This document shows positions 36,001 through 45,720 of a stretch of 64,000 bases of DNA, one piece after another. The stretch's first letter is position 1; each line of letters begins with the position of its first letter. The position numbers and the translations under genes were made by a program. The notes under the pieces are model-generated. The model was given only the letters and a program-made list of their open reading frames with translations, had not been told where the DNA came from and did not search any database. This DNA comes from Ustilago trichophora. Its lineage: Eukaryota; Basidiomycota; Ustilaginomycetes; Ustilaginales; Ustilaginaceae. The stretch covers positions 680,228 to 744,227 of the forward strand of contig OOIN01000022.1 of the NCBI GenBank assembly GCA_900323505.1, in the 5' to 3' direction.

Positions 36001-37004
36001 CCTTCGTCCAGGCCGTCAGCCTCTCCCCCTCAGCTGCCTTCCTCCTCTGGAATGGCCTTGCTGCCAGCACACGAGCCCGCACCGCAACCGTGTGCTCTGA
36101 CGCCTCCTTTGCCTCCTCTGGTTGACGCCCAGCCTTCCCTGCCTTGACCACTGTCCTCATCAAATGGGTTGCTGCTCAGCACACTGCAGGCAAGACATAT
36201 GGCACCATCAAACATGACCTTGCCATCATCAAGTCTTGGCACATCGATCTCGATGTCTCCACCGTTGCCTTTGCCGCCGAGCGCCTGGCCAGAGTTGTTC
36301 AAGGAGTCAAGCGAGTCCTTGGTGATCCCCTTCCCCAGGCCAAGCTCGCCATCACCTTGCCCCTCCTGCGCCAACTCCTTTGAGCCCTGCCAACAGTCTG
36401 CCCCTCCCCGCACAATTGTAGGATGTTCCGCGCCGCCTTCTGCCTCGCCTTTGCATGCTTCCTCCGTGCAGGCAAGCTCACTTGGCAAGCGCAGGACACT
36501 GGCACCATGCTCACGGTTGGCTCAGTCTCCTTTGCCAAGGACAGGAGCTTCCCCACCATCCACCTCCCCACAAGCAAGACTGACCCCTTCCGCCAAGGGG
36601 CCACGCTCACAGCCCCGGCGGTTGCGTCCAGCACTTGCACTGTCTCTGCTCTCGACGTGGTGTGCCGGTCACGCCCGCAGTCAGCACCTCTCTTCATCCT
36701 TGACGGCAACAGGGCCTTTGACCATACCAGCTTTGTCACCACCCTGCGTCAGTGCCTCGAGGCATGCAGCATCCCCTCGTCCAACTATTCTGGCCACTCC
36801 TTCTGCCGTGGAGCGGCCACGTGGGCTGCGGCCAACAGTGTTGACGACGACACCATCCGCGGCCTTGGACGATGGCGCAGCGACTGTTTCCGCCGGTATG
36901 TGGACAAGTCTGCGGCCGACCGGGCTGCCACTACCAAGGCAGCCCTCTATGCTAACGCCTCGGCTCCTCTCTGCCTTGATACCGTCGCCTGGCGCGACAT
37001 CTGA
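36000..37004 (+). pseudogene. Tyrosine recombinase of the DIRS/Ngaro element (interrupted)
   Basis: One frame from about 36000 carries an N-terminal SAM-like segment (AAFLLWNGLAASTRART, then AAQHTAGKTYGTIKHDLAII). The catalytic domain follows: FCLAFACFLRAGKL with the first Arg, SGHSFCRGAATWAAANS with HxxR, and LGRWRSDCFRRYVD with the W and nucleophilic Tyr. All four catalytic positions are present, but TGA codons near 36118 and at 36381 break the frame. The recombinase would have inserted a circular cDNA copy without target duplication. Confidence 0.8.
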
Positions 37005-37588
37005 TGCCTTCCATTCCTCCTTGGACTCGACTTCCATTCCCCTCCAGCCGTGGCTCATGACCATCTCACCTGATGGTACGCCACTTGCACACCACATGGC
37101 CACGGCTGGGAACTCGCGAGCGACTCCTTCGAGTTTAGGCAATCTTATTTCATTCTCATAATCTCTGGATCACATCCTTTCTCGGTGATAATGCATACTC
37201 GGCTGGCCCTTTGCATTGATCTCACGCAGCAGGTGACCGTATATTCCAACAATGACTCTCTCGGCCGTCACGATGCATTGAAACAAGCAAATTACATTTG
37301 CTTCACCATACATGAATTACGTTATGCGTACATTTGGGTTGCAACATGCGGCTGGGACAACCAACAAACAAGTTGCACCAGTAGTGACAGTAGCTTGTTG
37401 CGTGTCGAGATACGACCAATCAATCTATACCATTCACTATCAGTAAGGCAAGCAAATTGGTGAACCAGGCTTTGCTGCATTTACACGATCAACACGACGA
37501 GGTGTGAGGCGAGAGGTGATGAGCGAGGTAGCGACCGGCAAGTGATCTAGAGCATTTATACAGTGTAACGCATGTGTGTGAGTGTAAA
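37005..37588. other. 3' flank of the retrotransposon
   Basis: 584 bases between the recombinase stop and the end of the next gene. It probably includes the 3' terminal part of the element, but no repeat matching the 5' side was recognised. No gene is seen. Confidence 0.4.
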
Positions 37589-40500
37589 TCAGCGCCTCTT
37601 TCTACCAACGGCTCGATCAATCCAGTCAGTGATGCAAATGTTGGGCCCCTGCTTCGACTCTTGTTCTCCTTGACAATGCAATTCCACCTCGTACCTTTGC
37701 ACCACTGCTTCAGTAGCTTGATCGACAGAGCCGTGCAGAGGTGTGGGATCAGTGGGCACTGGCGCCGGAGCACAGCTTTGACGCCATACTGCAGGTCCTT
37801 TGGTCCAAGACAGGTCGATGGAAAGGATTAGATGCGAACAGTAGAGTATGTTGCGTCGACCACCTTCGTTGCGCTCGACTCGGCTCCAGGTCAACACATC
37901 CTCCTCATCCTTGTTTGCTGACGGCAACGACGACGAAGAAGAAGAAGAAGAAGAAGAAGAAGAAGAAGAAGAAGAAGAAGAAGACGTTGCTGTTGGGGCG
38001 GCTGCGTCTTTCTGTTGCTCATTTTGTGATGCGGCTGGTTCCTTGGGCGGCGGGTTGACACGGATGAGCACATAGCTAAGCGCATCTGGCTCAAATGGGT
38101 GCATCGCGAGCGAGCCCTGCGTTGGCTTCCCAGTCTCTATATCCACATATTTGGTGTTGGCCACATGCAGAGGCACAAGCAGTTGCCACCCTTTCTCGCC
38201 ACGCTCGGTCGGCATCCACCAAGCACATTGGCGTACCCATCCGTCTACCAGCACTTGCGCCGGGAGCGCTTGGTTGGCAACCCAGCCAGGACCGCCAAGC
38301 TCGACAAAATGGGTAAAATTGACCAGTTGGCCTCGCATCCATTTCATCGTCTCTTGCTCCGCCCCATCCTCCTCGATAGTCTCGCCCGTCTCCTTGCACA
38401 TCAACGCCTCAATCCAGCGCCGCAAGGAAATCGGGTCCAAAACGCCATCGATGCGTGGTTCGTCCTCCGAGAAACTAGATATGAAGAATTGTGACCCGGC
38501 TCGGTGCTTTCCGAAACACTGATGATGATGAGCTAGATCATTGGCCAAGACGAGCAAAGTCGATGCTTGTACGAGAGGAGCTTGACTCGATTTGTCAGAG
38601 TCGGCCATCTTAGCCCAACAGGCGGCGAGCGTGAGAAAGTTGGTCCGGATTAGATAGGCTGCCGCGGCACTGCAGACAGGCTCATTCAGTGGCGCTATGC
38701 CAACCTCGACCTCATCAGCCAATGACGGATCCACGTCTTGACCAAGCGCGGTGGCGGTATAGCGGTACGAGACGATCTTGTGGAGGAGGGCTAATTCGCC
38801 CCATAGATAGAGGATCCTTGATCTCGACAGCCACGGTATGCGAAGGTAAGGCAGCTGAGAGGCGATTTTATTCTGGTCCAGCCTCTCCGAAATCTTCTGG
38901 AACCCAAGCACGTCAGTCAGCATTGTTCGCAGCGGTATCGCAGCAAAGTGGGCCTTGCTGGGGTCCAAGTGGAAGCAAGATAGCCACATTGGTCGCCCAT
39001 ATCGCAGAGAGACGGATTCCAAGCCGGCAAATGTCACTCCTCTGAGACGCGCCATTTGAAACTCGCTCGAGCAAGGAGGCAGACCTTTCCATCCAAGGTC
39101 GACCGCCAGGTTGACGAACGCGTCAAGGATGACCAGAGGGTGTGGCCGCGTGAGCTTTTGAGCGGGCGGGCATGGATCCCAGTGATTCCTGTACTCGAGT
39201 CGCTTTTCATCGTCTCGAAAGCCACGGCCGACGAGCAATAGCCAGTAACTTGGACGCTGGATGCGCTGCCAGATACGGACGAGCACAGCTCTAGCTTGGG
39301 CCAGAAGCTCAGTGTGGCCATCAATGGCGAAAAAAAACAGAGGTTGGCCGAGCGCCTGATCGCGACCCAGGACTTCGACCAAGGTGATGCCAAGGTTGTC
39401 GTCGTGGGGCTCTTGGGCCAGGTCGGAAAGGTAAGGCTCCATTTCGTCTGCAAACAGTGTCACAGGATCCACTGTCGTGGTGAGCTCTTGGTTATTTGAG
39501 GTAGTGGCAGTAGTAGTGGCAGTAGTAGTGGCGGTGATTATGGAGGTGGTGGCAGATTGCTTGTAAGCGGCGAGGTGGTCGCTCGTCAAGTCGTAAAATA
39601 CAGGTCCTGCATTGAGCAGCTCGTCATCGGTGAACGGTGGCTTGCGTGACATGAGTCTTCTTGTCTGTAAACCGACCTGTTTGTGCCATTCGTATGTTTC
39701 GGTGATGGCAGCGATTAATGGGACCAGCTGGGTGCGCCACTGTTGCATGCTGAGGGGTGCTGAGTTGCGAGTCCATCCAATGTCTCGAGCCTTTTGACGG
39801 ACGAGGCGAGATAGCTGTATCGAGAGGGCTGCCACATAGCAAGCCACATAGCCTGCACATAGAAATTCATATTCGGTACGCCAGCTTCGCTTAAAGCTGT
39901 AGTCATCAAGGCAAAACATTTTCCAGTCGCCAGCGGAACCATTATAACGATTCTGCAAGTCGACGACGACTCCGAGCATGTGATTGCTGGCCAAGGCCTT
40001 GAGCGCAGAGGATTTGCCGGAGTTTTTGACCTGGACGACTTCAAACACTTGGGTTGTGCTTGAGAGGGTAGAGGCGGAGGCTGTAGCGTCTGCAACGTTG
40101 AAGGCGGAAGAGTGTGGGGTGTGGGTGTGTACACGGGCGAAGCAAGATACTAGATGAGCATAGAGCTGGTCGGCTAGAGAACGTTGCGAGAATGGCGGAT
40201 CGTATGCAGAGGCAGGCGTGACGTCATTGTCATGGCCGTCGTCGTTGTGGTAAGCGAGTGGGAAGCGGTCCCTCAAGATTACACAGTGGTTGCTGAGCGG
40301 AACAAGAAGATGTTGGAGCAAGTCGTACAAGGAGGGGCTGGGATACGAACGCAGAAACCAAGAGGCCATGGCACGGAGTTCATTGGACACATTCCAGATA
40401 ATGGATCGGCGACGCTGTGGATAGCAAACCACTTTGGCGGATGGATTGGTTGAGACCTGCCACCGAGAAGGATTGGTATCAAAGAGGTCCAATACAAATT

Positions 40501-40726
40501 TAGGGGGCTTGTTGCGCGATTGAGCATAAAGGCACAACGTGAGGCGAAAGACGACGTAGTTGAGCGTGACGGGCACCCACAACGGATCTTGAACGACGGC
40601 TTGGAACGAGTAAGGGCCGTAGTGTTTGGCGAGATCGGAATGCAAGCTAGGTAGAAGGGATTCGAGTTGCAAAGAGCGCTCGCGTTGTTCTCGAGTCAAG
40701 GCGAAGAGGAGACCCTCGGATGACAT
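37589..40726 (-). CDS. Large lineage-specific protein with degenerate P-loop
   Basis: A single-exon 1045-aa ORF, complete from Met to stop. A Walker A-like VQVKNSGKSS lies at about 231-240 and a hydrophobic strand ending PLFFFAIDGHTE could serve as Walker B (inference). The region RPHPLVILDAFVNLAVDLGWKG and other parts are well-folded in composition. Near the C-terminus a run of about 21 Ser (encoded by a GAA/TTC microsatellite at 37935-37983) separates the body from the tail. Multicopy families of this general layout occur in basidiomycetes, often near transposons. The biochemical role is unknown. The start is the first Met, preceded by a 9-bp minisatellite in the promoter. Not a transposon protein as far as I can see. 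Confidence 0.75.
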   Translation of the reverse strand: MSSEGLLFALTREQRERSLQLESLLPSLHSDLAKHYGPYSFQAVVQDPLWVPVTLNYVVFRLTLCLYAQSRNKPPKFVLDLFDTNPSRWQVSTNPSAKVVCYPQRRRSIIWNVSNELRAMASWFLRSYPSPSLYDLLQHLLVPLSNHCVILRDRFPLAYHNDDGHDNDVTPASAYDPPFSQRSLADQLYAHLVSCFARVHTHTPHSSAFNVADATASASTLSSTTQVFEVVQVKNSGKSSALKALASNHMLGVVVDLQNRYNGSAGDWKMFCLDDYSFKRSWRTEYEFLCAGYVACYVAALSIQLSRLVRQKARDIGWTRNSAPLSMQQWRTQLVPLIAAITETYEWHKQVGLQTRRLMSRKPPFTDDELLNAGPVFYDLTSDHLAAYKQSATTSIITATTTATTTATTSNNQELTTTVDPVTLFADEMEPYLSDLAQEPHDDNLGITLVEVLGRDQALGQPLFFFAIDGHTELLAQARAVLVRIWQRIQRPSYWLLLVGRGFRDDEKRLEYRNHWDPCPPAQKLTRPHPLVILDAFVNLAVDLGWKGLPPCSSEFQMARLRGVTFAGLESVSLRYGRPMWLSCFHLDPSKAHFAAIPLRTMLTDVLGFQKISERLDQNKIASQLPYLRIPWLSRSRILYLWGELALLHKIVSYRYTATALGQDVDPSLADEVEVGIAPLNEPVCSAAAAYLIRTNFLTLAACWAKMADSDKSSQAPLVQASTLLVLANDLAHHHQCFGKHRAGSQFFISSFSEDEPRIDGVLDPISLRRWIEALMCKETGETIEEDGAEQETMKWMRGQLVNFTHFVELGGPGWVANQALPAQVLVDGWVRQCAWWMPTERGEKGWQLLVPLHVANTKYVDIETGKPTQGSLAMHPFEPDALSYVLIRVNPPPKEPAASQNEQQKDAAAPTATSSSSSSSSSSSSSSSSSSSLPSANKDEEDVLTWSRVERNEGGRRNILYCSHLILSIDLSWTKGPAVWRQSCAPAPVPTDPTPLHGSVDQATEAVVQRYEVELHCQGEQESKQGPNICITDWIDRAVGRKRR
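37935..37983. repeat. (GAA)n microsatellite coding poly-Ser
   Basis: A perfect GAA run on the plus strand. On the coding strand it reads TTC/TCT/CTT; the frame used gives Ser. It is expected to vary in length between strains. Confidence 0.9.
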
Positions 40727-41268
40727 GGTGAATCGAACTCCAGAACCGAGACCCGATTTTGGCGTTGGTGGGAATGAGAATTGATGATGTTGATGATGTT
40801 GATGATGTTGATGATGTTGATGATGTTGATGATGTTGATGATGGTGCGAAAGAAAGAGCAGAGTCGATTCGAATCGAAATGAAATCGAATCTGATTTGCC
40901 GACTCAGCAAAAGTCTCGACTAATATTTCGACCGGCCGAATCGTCGAGTCATTGAGGCCTTTTCACGCGACCATGCGACAGCCACATCAGCCACATCAGC
41001 CACATCAGCCACATTACGGTATACGGGACAAATTGGAATGTACAGTGCAGTGCAGTGCAGTACAATGTGAATCCCACAGAGGAACACTGTCGGGCAAGAA
41101 GAGGAATGTTGAGATTCAAAAACAAGAGGAACGAGGGACGACTACAAAGGGTACAATGTGGAAGTCGCAGTGTACATTCAAACACATGATACGCTGGCAT
41201 GTGCGACACGCTCATCGATTCGGAAACAAGGACGGAAAAGGCGGGCTGGAATGGTGGTGGAATCAGCC
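40727..41268. promoter_or_regulatory. Spacer with two 9-bp minisatellites
   Basis: It contains (GATGATGTT)n at about 40782-40843, starting 55 bases upstream of the large gene's ATG, and (CCACATCAG)n at 40981-41014. A GTACAGTGCAGTGCAGTGCAGTAC element lies at 41040-41062. The stretch holds the promoter of the large gene and the 3' region of the F-box gene. Confidence 0.6.
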
Positions 41269-42765
41269 TCAAGAAAAAAATCCCAACATTTCGTATGAGT
41301 CTAGCCGACCGTGTGGTTGCTGTTGGCGGATCAAGGACGCTCTTATATCGTTTTTGCATAGCGTGTGGTGGACTTTGGCGGCGGTATGGTAGATGTCCTT
41401 GGGATTGTATGGGCCGTAAACTGCCATGGTTTCGACTTTGACGGCGGGATAAGCCCCCTGGAAACGTTGAATGACGACGTCGATCCTACTTCGGTCGTCG
41501 TTGGAATTGGTGAGAATGTAAATGTACACTTCGACCTTGTCCTTGAAGAGATCGTTGGCAAGGGTGAGAAGGGGGACTACTTGGTACTGAAACCACTCTT
41601 CAGGCGACAGTTTCGAGGCCACGGAATCGGGTTCAAAACGCAGTCGACGAGAGACGAGATTGAGTCGTGCCAGTTTGGGATGGTGATGGACGAAATGCAG
41701 CATGGCATGCAAGAACGACGCGTCGATCAACAGTAGATCGTACCACAGGACGAGGGTGAGCGAAGTGAGGGATGGACAAGCCGTCACTCCAGTACACGCC
41801 CTGTGGGACCATATGTTGCAGGGGTTTGGATTGGCATCGTGGATGGCGGCTACCGGAGCACTGCATAGATGGCGAGGAATGAGAAAGAGATTGGCATAGT
41901 GGTCGATGGTGATACCTTCGTTGCCGTCCATGAGAAAGACGTGCTTGAGCTTGGCGAATCCAATGCCTCCTCCTTGACCATCTTGGGGCTCCTTGACAAT
42001 GCGGTGCCACTGAGCCAAAAAGTGCTGGAGGGCATCCGTCTTCCACGACGGCGACGACTCAGTTTGACGGGCCAAATGCGCAAAGATGCCGGGGAGAGCT
42101 TTGAGCAGATACGAGGAGGTGAGGTCGAATTGCAACGGAGGAGCGCCTTCAAACAGTCTGTACGGGGCAACTCCATATTCAGAGTTCTTGTCTCCTGCAT
42201 TGAGGACCAAATCGCCCAATTCGAGCGTCTCGAGTCGGAAGGCCGAGAGACAGATGAGGTAGATGTGGGCAAGGTAGCATCGGAGGCTGTAGCAACGCTC
42301 TTGCAAGCTTTCAAAGTTGATGCGAATGTGACGTGTATGGATCAACATGGGCGCGAAAGAAGGAGACGACATGTAGACGATGCGTTCGAGCAAATCGTTG
42401 TTGCGATGATATTGGGGAAATTGAATGCACGGCTGAGGACAAGGAGCGAGAAGATGAAAGAAGCGCGGATGGACCAGAGGCAAGGTAAACTTGAACCAAG
42501 AGAGTGCTTCGGAAGCTTCATCGCTGCGACAGTCGCTGCGACAGTCGCACGAGTAGGAGCGATGAATGTGACAGTATTGGATGGGGACTCGGAACATGGC
42601 TTCATAGACTTGGGCAAGAATGATGGTGAGAAGCTCGTCAGGAAGATCGAGCAGCGTTGCCGACGTCTTTTGGGCGGGTGGTTGCGGTTGAGACATGGCA
42701 GCGGGATTGTGCTTTTTGATGGTTTGTCGGTTGGCAGGTCGTTTATACTTTCTCTTTTTGACCAT
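41269..42765 (-). CDS. F-box domain protein
   Basis: A single-exon 498-aa ORF. After a basic N-terminus (MVKKRKYKRPANR) an F-box core LLDLPDELLTIILAQV lies at about residues 38-53, followed by LVHPRFFHLLAP. The F-box would bind Skp1 in an SCF ubiquitin ligase. The remainder has Leu-rich spacing (FRLETLELGDLVL, CPSLTSLTLVLWYDLLL, LARLNLVSRRL) consistent with degenerate leucine-rich substrate-binding repeats. The start could also be M24 (MSQPQPPAQ). A small His/Cys-rich stretch (YCHIHRSYSCDCRSDCRSD) near residue 63 is unusual. Substrate unknown. Confidence 0.8.
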   Translation of the reverse strand: MVKKRKYKRPANRQTIKKHNPAAMSQPQPPAQKTSATLLDLPDELLTIILAQVYEAMFRVPIQYCHIHRSYSCDCRSDCRSDEASEALSWFKFTLPLVHPRFFHLLAPCPQPCIQFPQYHRNNDLLERIVYMSSPSFAPMLIHTRHIRINFESLQERCYSLRCYLAHIYLICLSAFRLETLELGDLVLNAGDKNSEYGVAPYRLFEGAPPLQFDLTSSYLLKALPGIFAHLARQTESSPSWKTDALQHFLAQWHRIVKEPQDGQGGGIGFAKLKHVFLMDGNEGITIDHYANLFLIPRHLCSAPVAAIHDANPNPCNIWSHRACTGVTACPSLTSLTLVLWYDLLLIDASFLHAMLHFVHHHPKLARLNLVSRRLRFEPDSVASKLSPEEWFQYQVVPLLTLANDLFKDKVEVYIYILTNSNDDRSRIDVVIQRFQGAYPAVKVETMAVYGPYNPKDIYHTAAKVHHTLCKNDIRASLIRQQQPHGRLDSYEMLGFFS

Positions 42766-43351
42766 CTTGAGTAGATATGGGTGGTGGTTAAGAAGGAGAT
42801 GGATGAAACGCCGCCAATCGACTCTTTATAGATGAGCTCGCTCCTAGATGAATGCAATGCAATGCACTGCAATGCACCAAACCCGCTCCGAATTCCAATC
42901 GGCCAAGACAGTTTAGTAAATCGAATGGGGATCGAATGGGATCACGGCCACGTCTAATCTGGAGTAGCGTTATACACTCAAGGCACCCCGTTCCATCAGT
43001 GTTGCGTCGAGATCGAGATCATCCAATATGACGAGGAGATGATGATGGTGTTCGATGAAGATGATAATGATGATGAGCACCGACTTTTTTTAATTTCCTC
43101 GTTTTGGCTGAGTCGAACCCATCCAATGTTTTTAAATAATCCAATCCAAAGCGTGACGCCGAGGTAGTGAGCGCGAAACACTCTTTTCTTCATTATCTTT
43201 ACGACGACGACGACGATGATGACGACGCCCAATCACACTGTCACATAGCAGCACATTTATATAATACAGTACAATAGTAATCCCAAGTGACTCCTTATGC
43301 CATCACAGTGATTTTAGCAAAAGGCGCAGTAGACAAGCCAAGTGGCTTTGA
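42766..43351. other. Spacer with GAC/GAT microsatellites
   Basis: Promoter side of the F-box gene. It contains AATGC repeats at about 42850-42876 and (GAC)n/(GAT)n runs at about 43015-43078 and 43199-43228. No gene is seen. Confidence 0.5.
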
Positions 43352-44686
43352 ATGCTTTCTCCCACTCTTTCACTCTACCCTCACCTCAATGACGTCCAGC
43401 TTGCGCATCAGCAGTCTACTGGCTCTACTAGCATGCCGCCTCCCACTCTCAAATCATGGCACAGGCTCAATACCACCTTCCCTGGCATCCGTTGGAAGCT
43501 CTTGGATGACAGGGGCTTTTACGTTGCTTTGAGTCCCCCCAAAGATTGTAAGCAAGATGATGACACCAACCAAGACCAAGCCAACAACTCGGACGATGCT
43601 TTGTCATCATTGGCCCCTGCCAGCGCAGCCTTGGCCTTGGGCAGCAAAGCCTTTGATCCCAGCAGATCTTGACTGCATACCAACTTCTTTCTTTTTAACA
43701 AGCTCTTGGACAGCCACCTGTTGACATTTTTGGGCGAATTCAGAGCCTACCACATTGGCAACTTGAAAAAGCTTTGCCAATTCCATCTTGCTAAACAAAA
43801 TGGGATGACTATGACTGTCACTCCAACAGGTGACAAGCTCTGGCAAACCATTGATGTATCCTAACTCGCCAAATACCAGCATCTCAATCATCAAGCCCTG
43901 TCTGGCACTAGTCAGTGTACAAGTTATATCTCAGCACACCATGTTGCTTGCCAGCTTCTTTCCACCGGCCTGACCAATTTCTTTTACCACATTGACCACA
44001 GAAAGCGTCTCAAGCAGCCTAACGCACCTGTCCAAATCTTGTACTGTGTTGTCACTGGCCTCTCTGACAAGTACATGGCCCATCAAGACAAAGCCAGCTT
44101 GGAAAGGCAGCCGCAATCTCTTTGCATTGCCTTGCTCTACTCTATCCTCTGCACACTCTCAGCTGCATTCACCACCACCAGCAACAAATGGCTTCAATGG
44201 AGCAATAGCCTTGCCTAGGCTCTACCAAAAGTTCAGCACTTGGGTTTCTGCTCACATAATGGCGCTGCCACCAAGCCCAAACATTGCAAGGGCAATCAAA
44301 ATGCTGCTGCCAACTTTGATGACAACAATCATCATGACCAGGGTGGTGGTGGTGAGGAAGGAGGCTCTTAACAGCAAAGGTAAGAAGCAACTGCCCATCA
44401 TGGCGGGAAAGCTGGCCTCAAGGCAAATGCGGTAGATGGGGTACAGTGTGCCAAGGTACTTGTTGTTGCTGTTAGCAAGGTCCATGTAGACAAGCAGACT
44501 CCTGTGCTCATTATTGGCGTAGCTGATCAGCAAGTTGCAAACCCTCTTGTCTCCATAGACAAGATAGCCGGTCACGCCATACACGCTTGTCGTGATTCTC
44601 ACTTCTTTGTAGATATTCCATGCCCGATCAGCCCAATCACCCAATTGCGCAGACCAGTAGGCTTAACTTACTCGGTTTGTCTGTGA
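43352..44686 (+). pseudogene. gag-like retroelement relic, one frame with five stops
   Basis: A single frame stays protein-like for 1.3 kb across stops at 43670, 43862, 44216, 44369 and 44381, with no frameshift. Segments include LKSWHRLNTTFPGIRWKLLD, LGEFRAYHIGNLKKLCQFH and LSTGLTNFFYHIDHRKRL. LGFCSHNGAATKPKHCKGN looks like a degenerate Cys/His nucleocapsid motif as in copia-type gag. The tail ADQQVANPLVSIDKIAGHA may be the pre-protease region. Assignment to LTR retrotransposon gag is inference from the zinc-knuckle-like motif and composition. Minus-strand ORFs over the same bases, including one with hydrophobic segments, are probably shadows. Confidence 0.45.
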
Positions 44687-45720
44687 TCCTTCTCTCTTAA
44701 TACCATCACTTTGCTACTCTATATTACCTCGTCTGTGCCTTTGGCATGACAATGCTGCCAATGATGATGTAAGCTTGTGGACTTTCCCAGCCAGGGCATT
44801 TGAGCATCAACGTGTTGTCACTGCCAAGATTGCACCAAGCTTGCAATAGCACAGCTCAGGCTGGCAAGAGAGTTGGAGAAGGGGCTCAGCTGTATGATGC
44901 ATCTCTTGCATGAACCTGGTCAACTGGATCAAGGCTGTCAGGTTGTAATCAAGCTGTGGCTCTGGTTGCAATGCAAAAAATTTGAGCAGCTTATCCTCGA
45001 TTGGTCCTGCACAACAACCTGAGATCAGACCCAAGATGCAGGCAGCAAGGGCAAGTATGATCCAGCTGTAAACATAGTATTTGAATGTGTTAGCTGGCAG
45101 AAGTGCCATAGTGATGAGTTCTACAATGATGATGGACTTGTCAAAGGATCAAGGAGAATTGAGTAGGCAGTTGATAGAGGTAAACCAAGGTAGGCAAATA
45201 GTGGTGGGTCAAGGGGGTAGTGGTGGTAGCAGGGCATGTATATGCGCCTAGGAGGGATCTGGTCTTTGTTCCAAAGGCTCAAAACTGCGCCGAGGCATCC
45301 AGTCATCTGAGAGTATGACGCTTGAGCATGTCAGGGAAAATTGGATGCAAGTGGCCAATGGTTTGCTTGATAGCAACGCCTTTGGGATCATCCTTTTATG
45401 TCGAGACATTTATGATTGTGCCACTCAAGCATCAAGAGAATTGTGGCGCCTATCTGAATCATAAATTGGCCCAACCTCTTGAAAAAGGTACCTACCCGTC
45501 TTGTGCCCGATACTTGCATGCCGCAGTTGTGCAACCTCCTTGACAACCACCTCTTGAAGATGGTACCAAAAGCCGCGTTACAAGTTGTGCGTATTCAGAA
45601 TCTAACGTTTCATACGCTGTCACAAAGCACCCTTTCTGACTGATTCTACCTCTTCAGAATTGTGGAGGGACTCGTGCTCTTTGTAGGGCTACATCCTAAG
45701 CCGCCTGACTCTTGGGCATA
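44687..45720. other. Flank of the pogo element, no supported gene
   Basis: A minus-strand ORF at 44807-45109 (100 aa) begins with a hydrophobic segment (YVYSWIILALAACILGLISG) and could be a small membrane or secreted protein fragment, but nothing supports expression. A 49-codon plus ORF at 45315 also has protein-like composition. Both may be parts of the decayed element to the left. Confidence 0.35.

Larger units (their letters stand above)
32681..37004 (+). mobile_element. Decayed tyrosine-recombinase retrotransposon (DIRS/Ngaro type)
   Basis: The order gag, reverse transcriptase, RNase H, tyrosine recombinase is that of DIRS-order elements; no protease or DDE integrase is seen. No methyltransferase domain is visible, which favours the Ngaro/PAT side. 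The internal ORFs change frame at about 33650, 35025 and 35990. Stops interrupt them at 33868, 35398, about 36118 and 36381, so the copy is defective. Split or inverted terminal repeats should flank it, but I could not define them by eye, so the true ends lie outside the coordinates given. The parts are listed separately. Confidence 0.85.

Noticed and set aside
32543..36100. A continuous 1185-aa ORF
   Set aside because: Its middle (about 33650-34264) and end (after 35025) are out of frame with the true gag, RT and RNase H. It is an open-frame artefact across a decayed retrotransposon.
44252..45109. Minus-strand ORFs with hydrophobic segments as a multi-exon membrane protein
   Set aside because: The candidate exon joins do not keep frame with good splice sites, and the plus strand over the left part reads as a longer, more protein-like relic.
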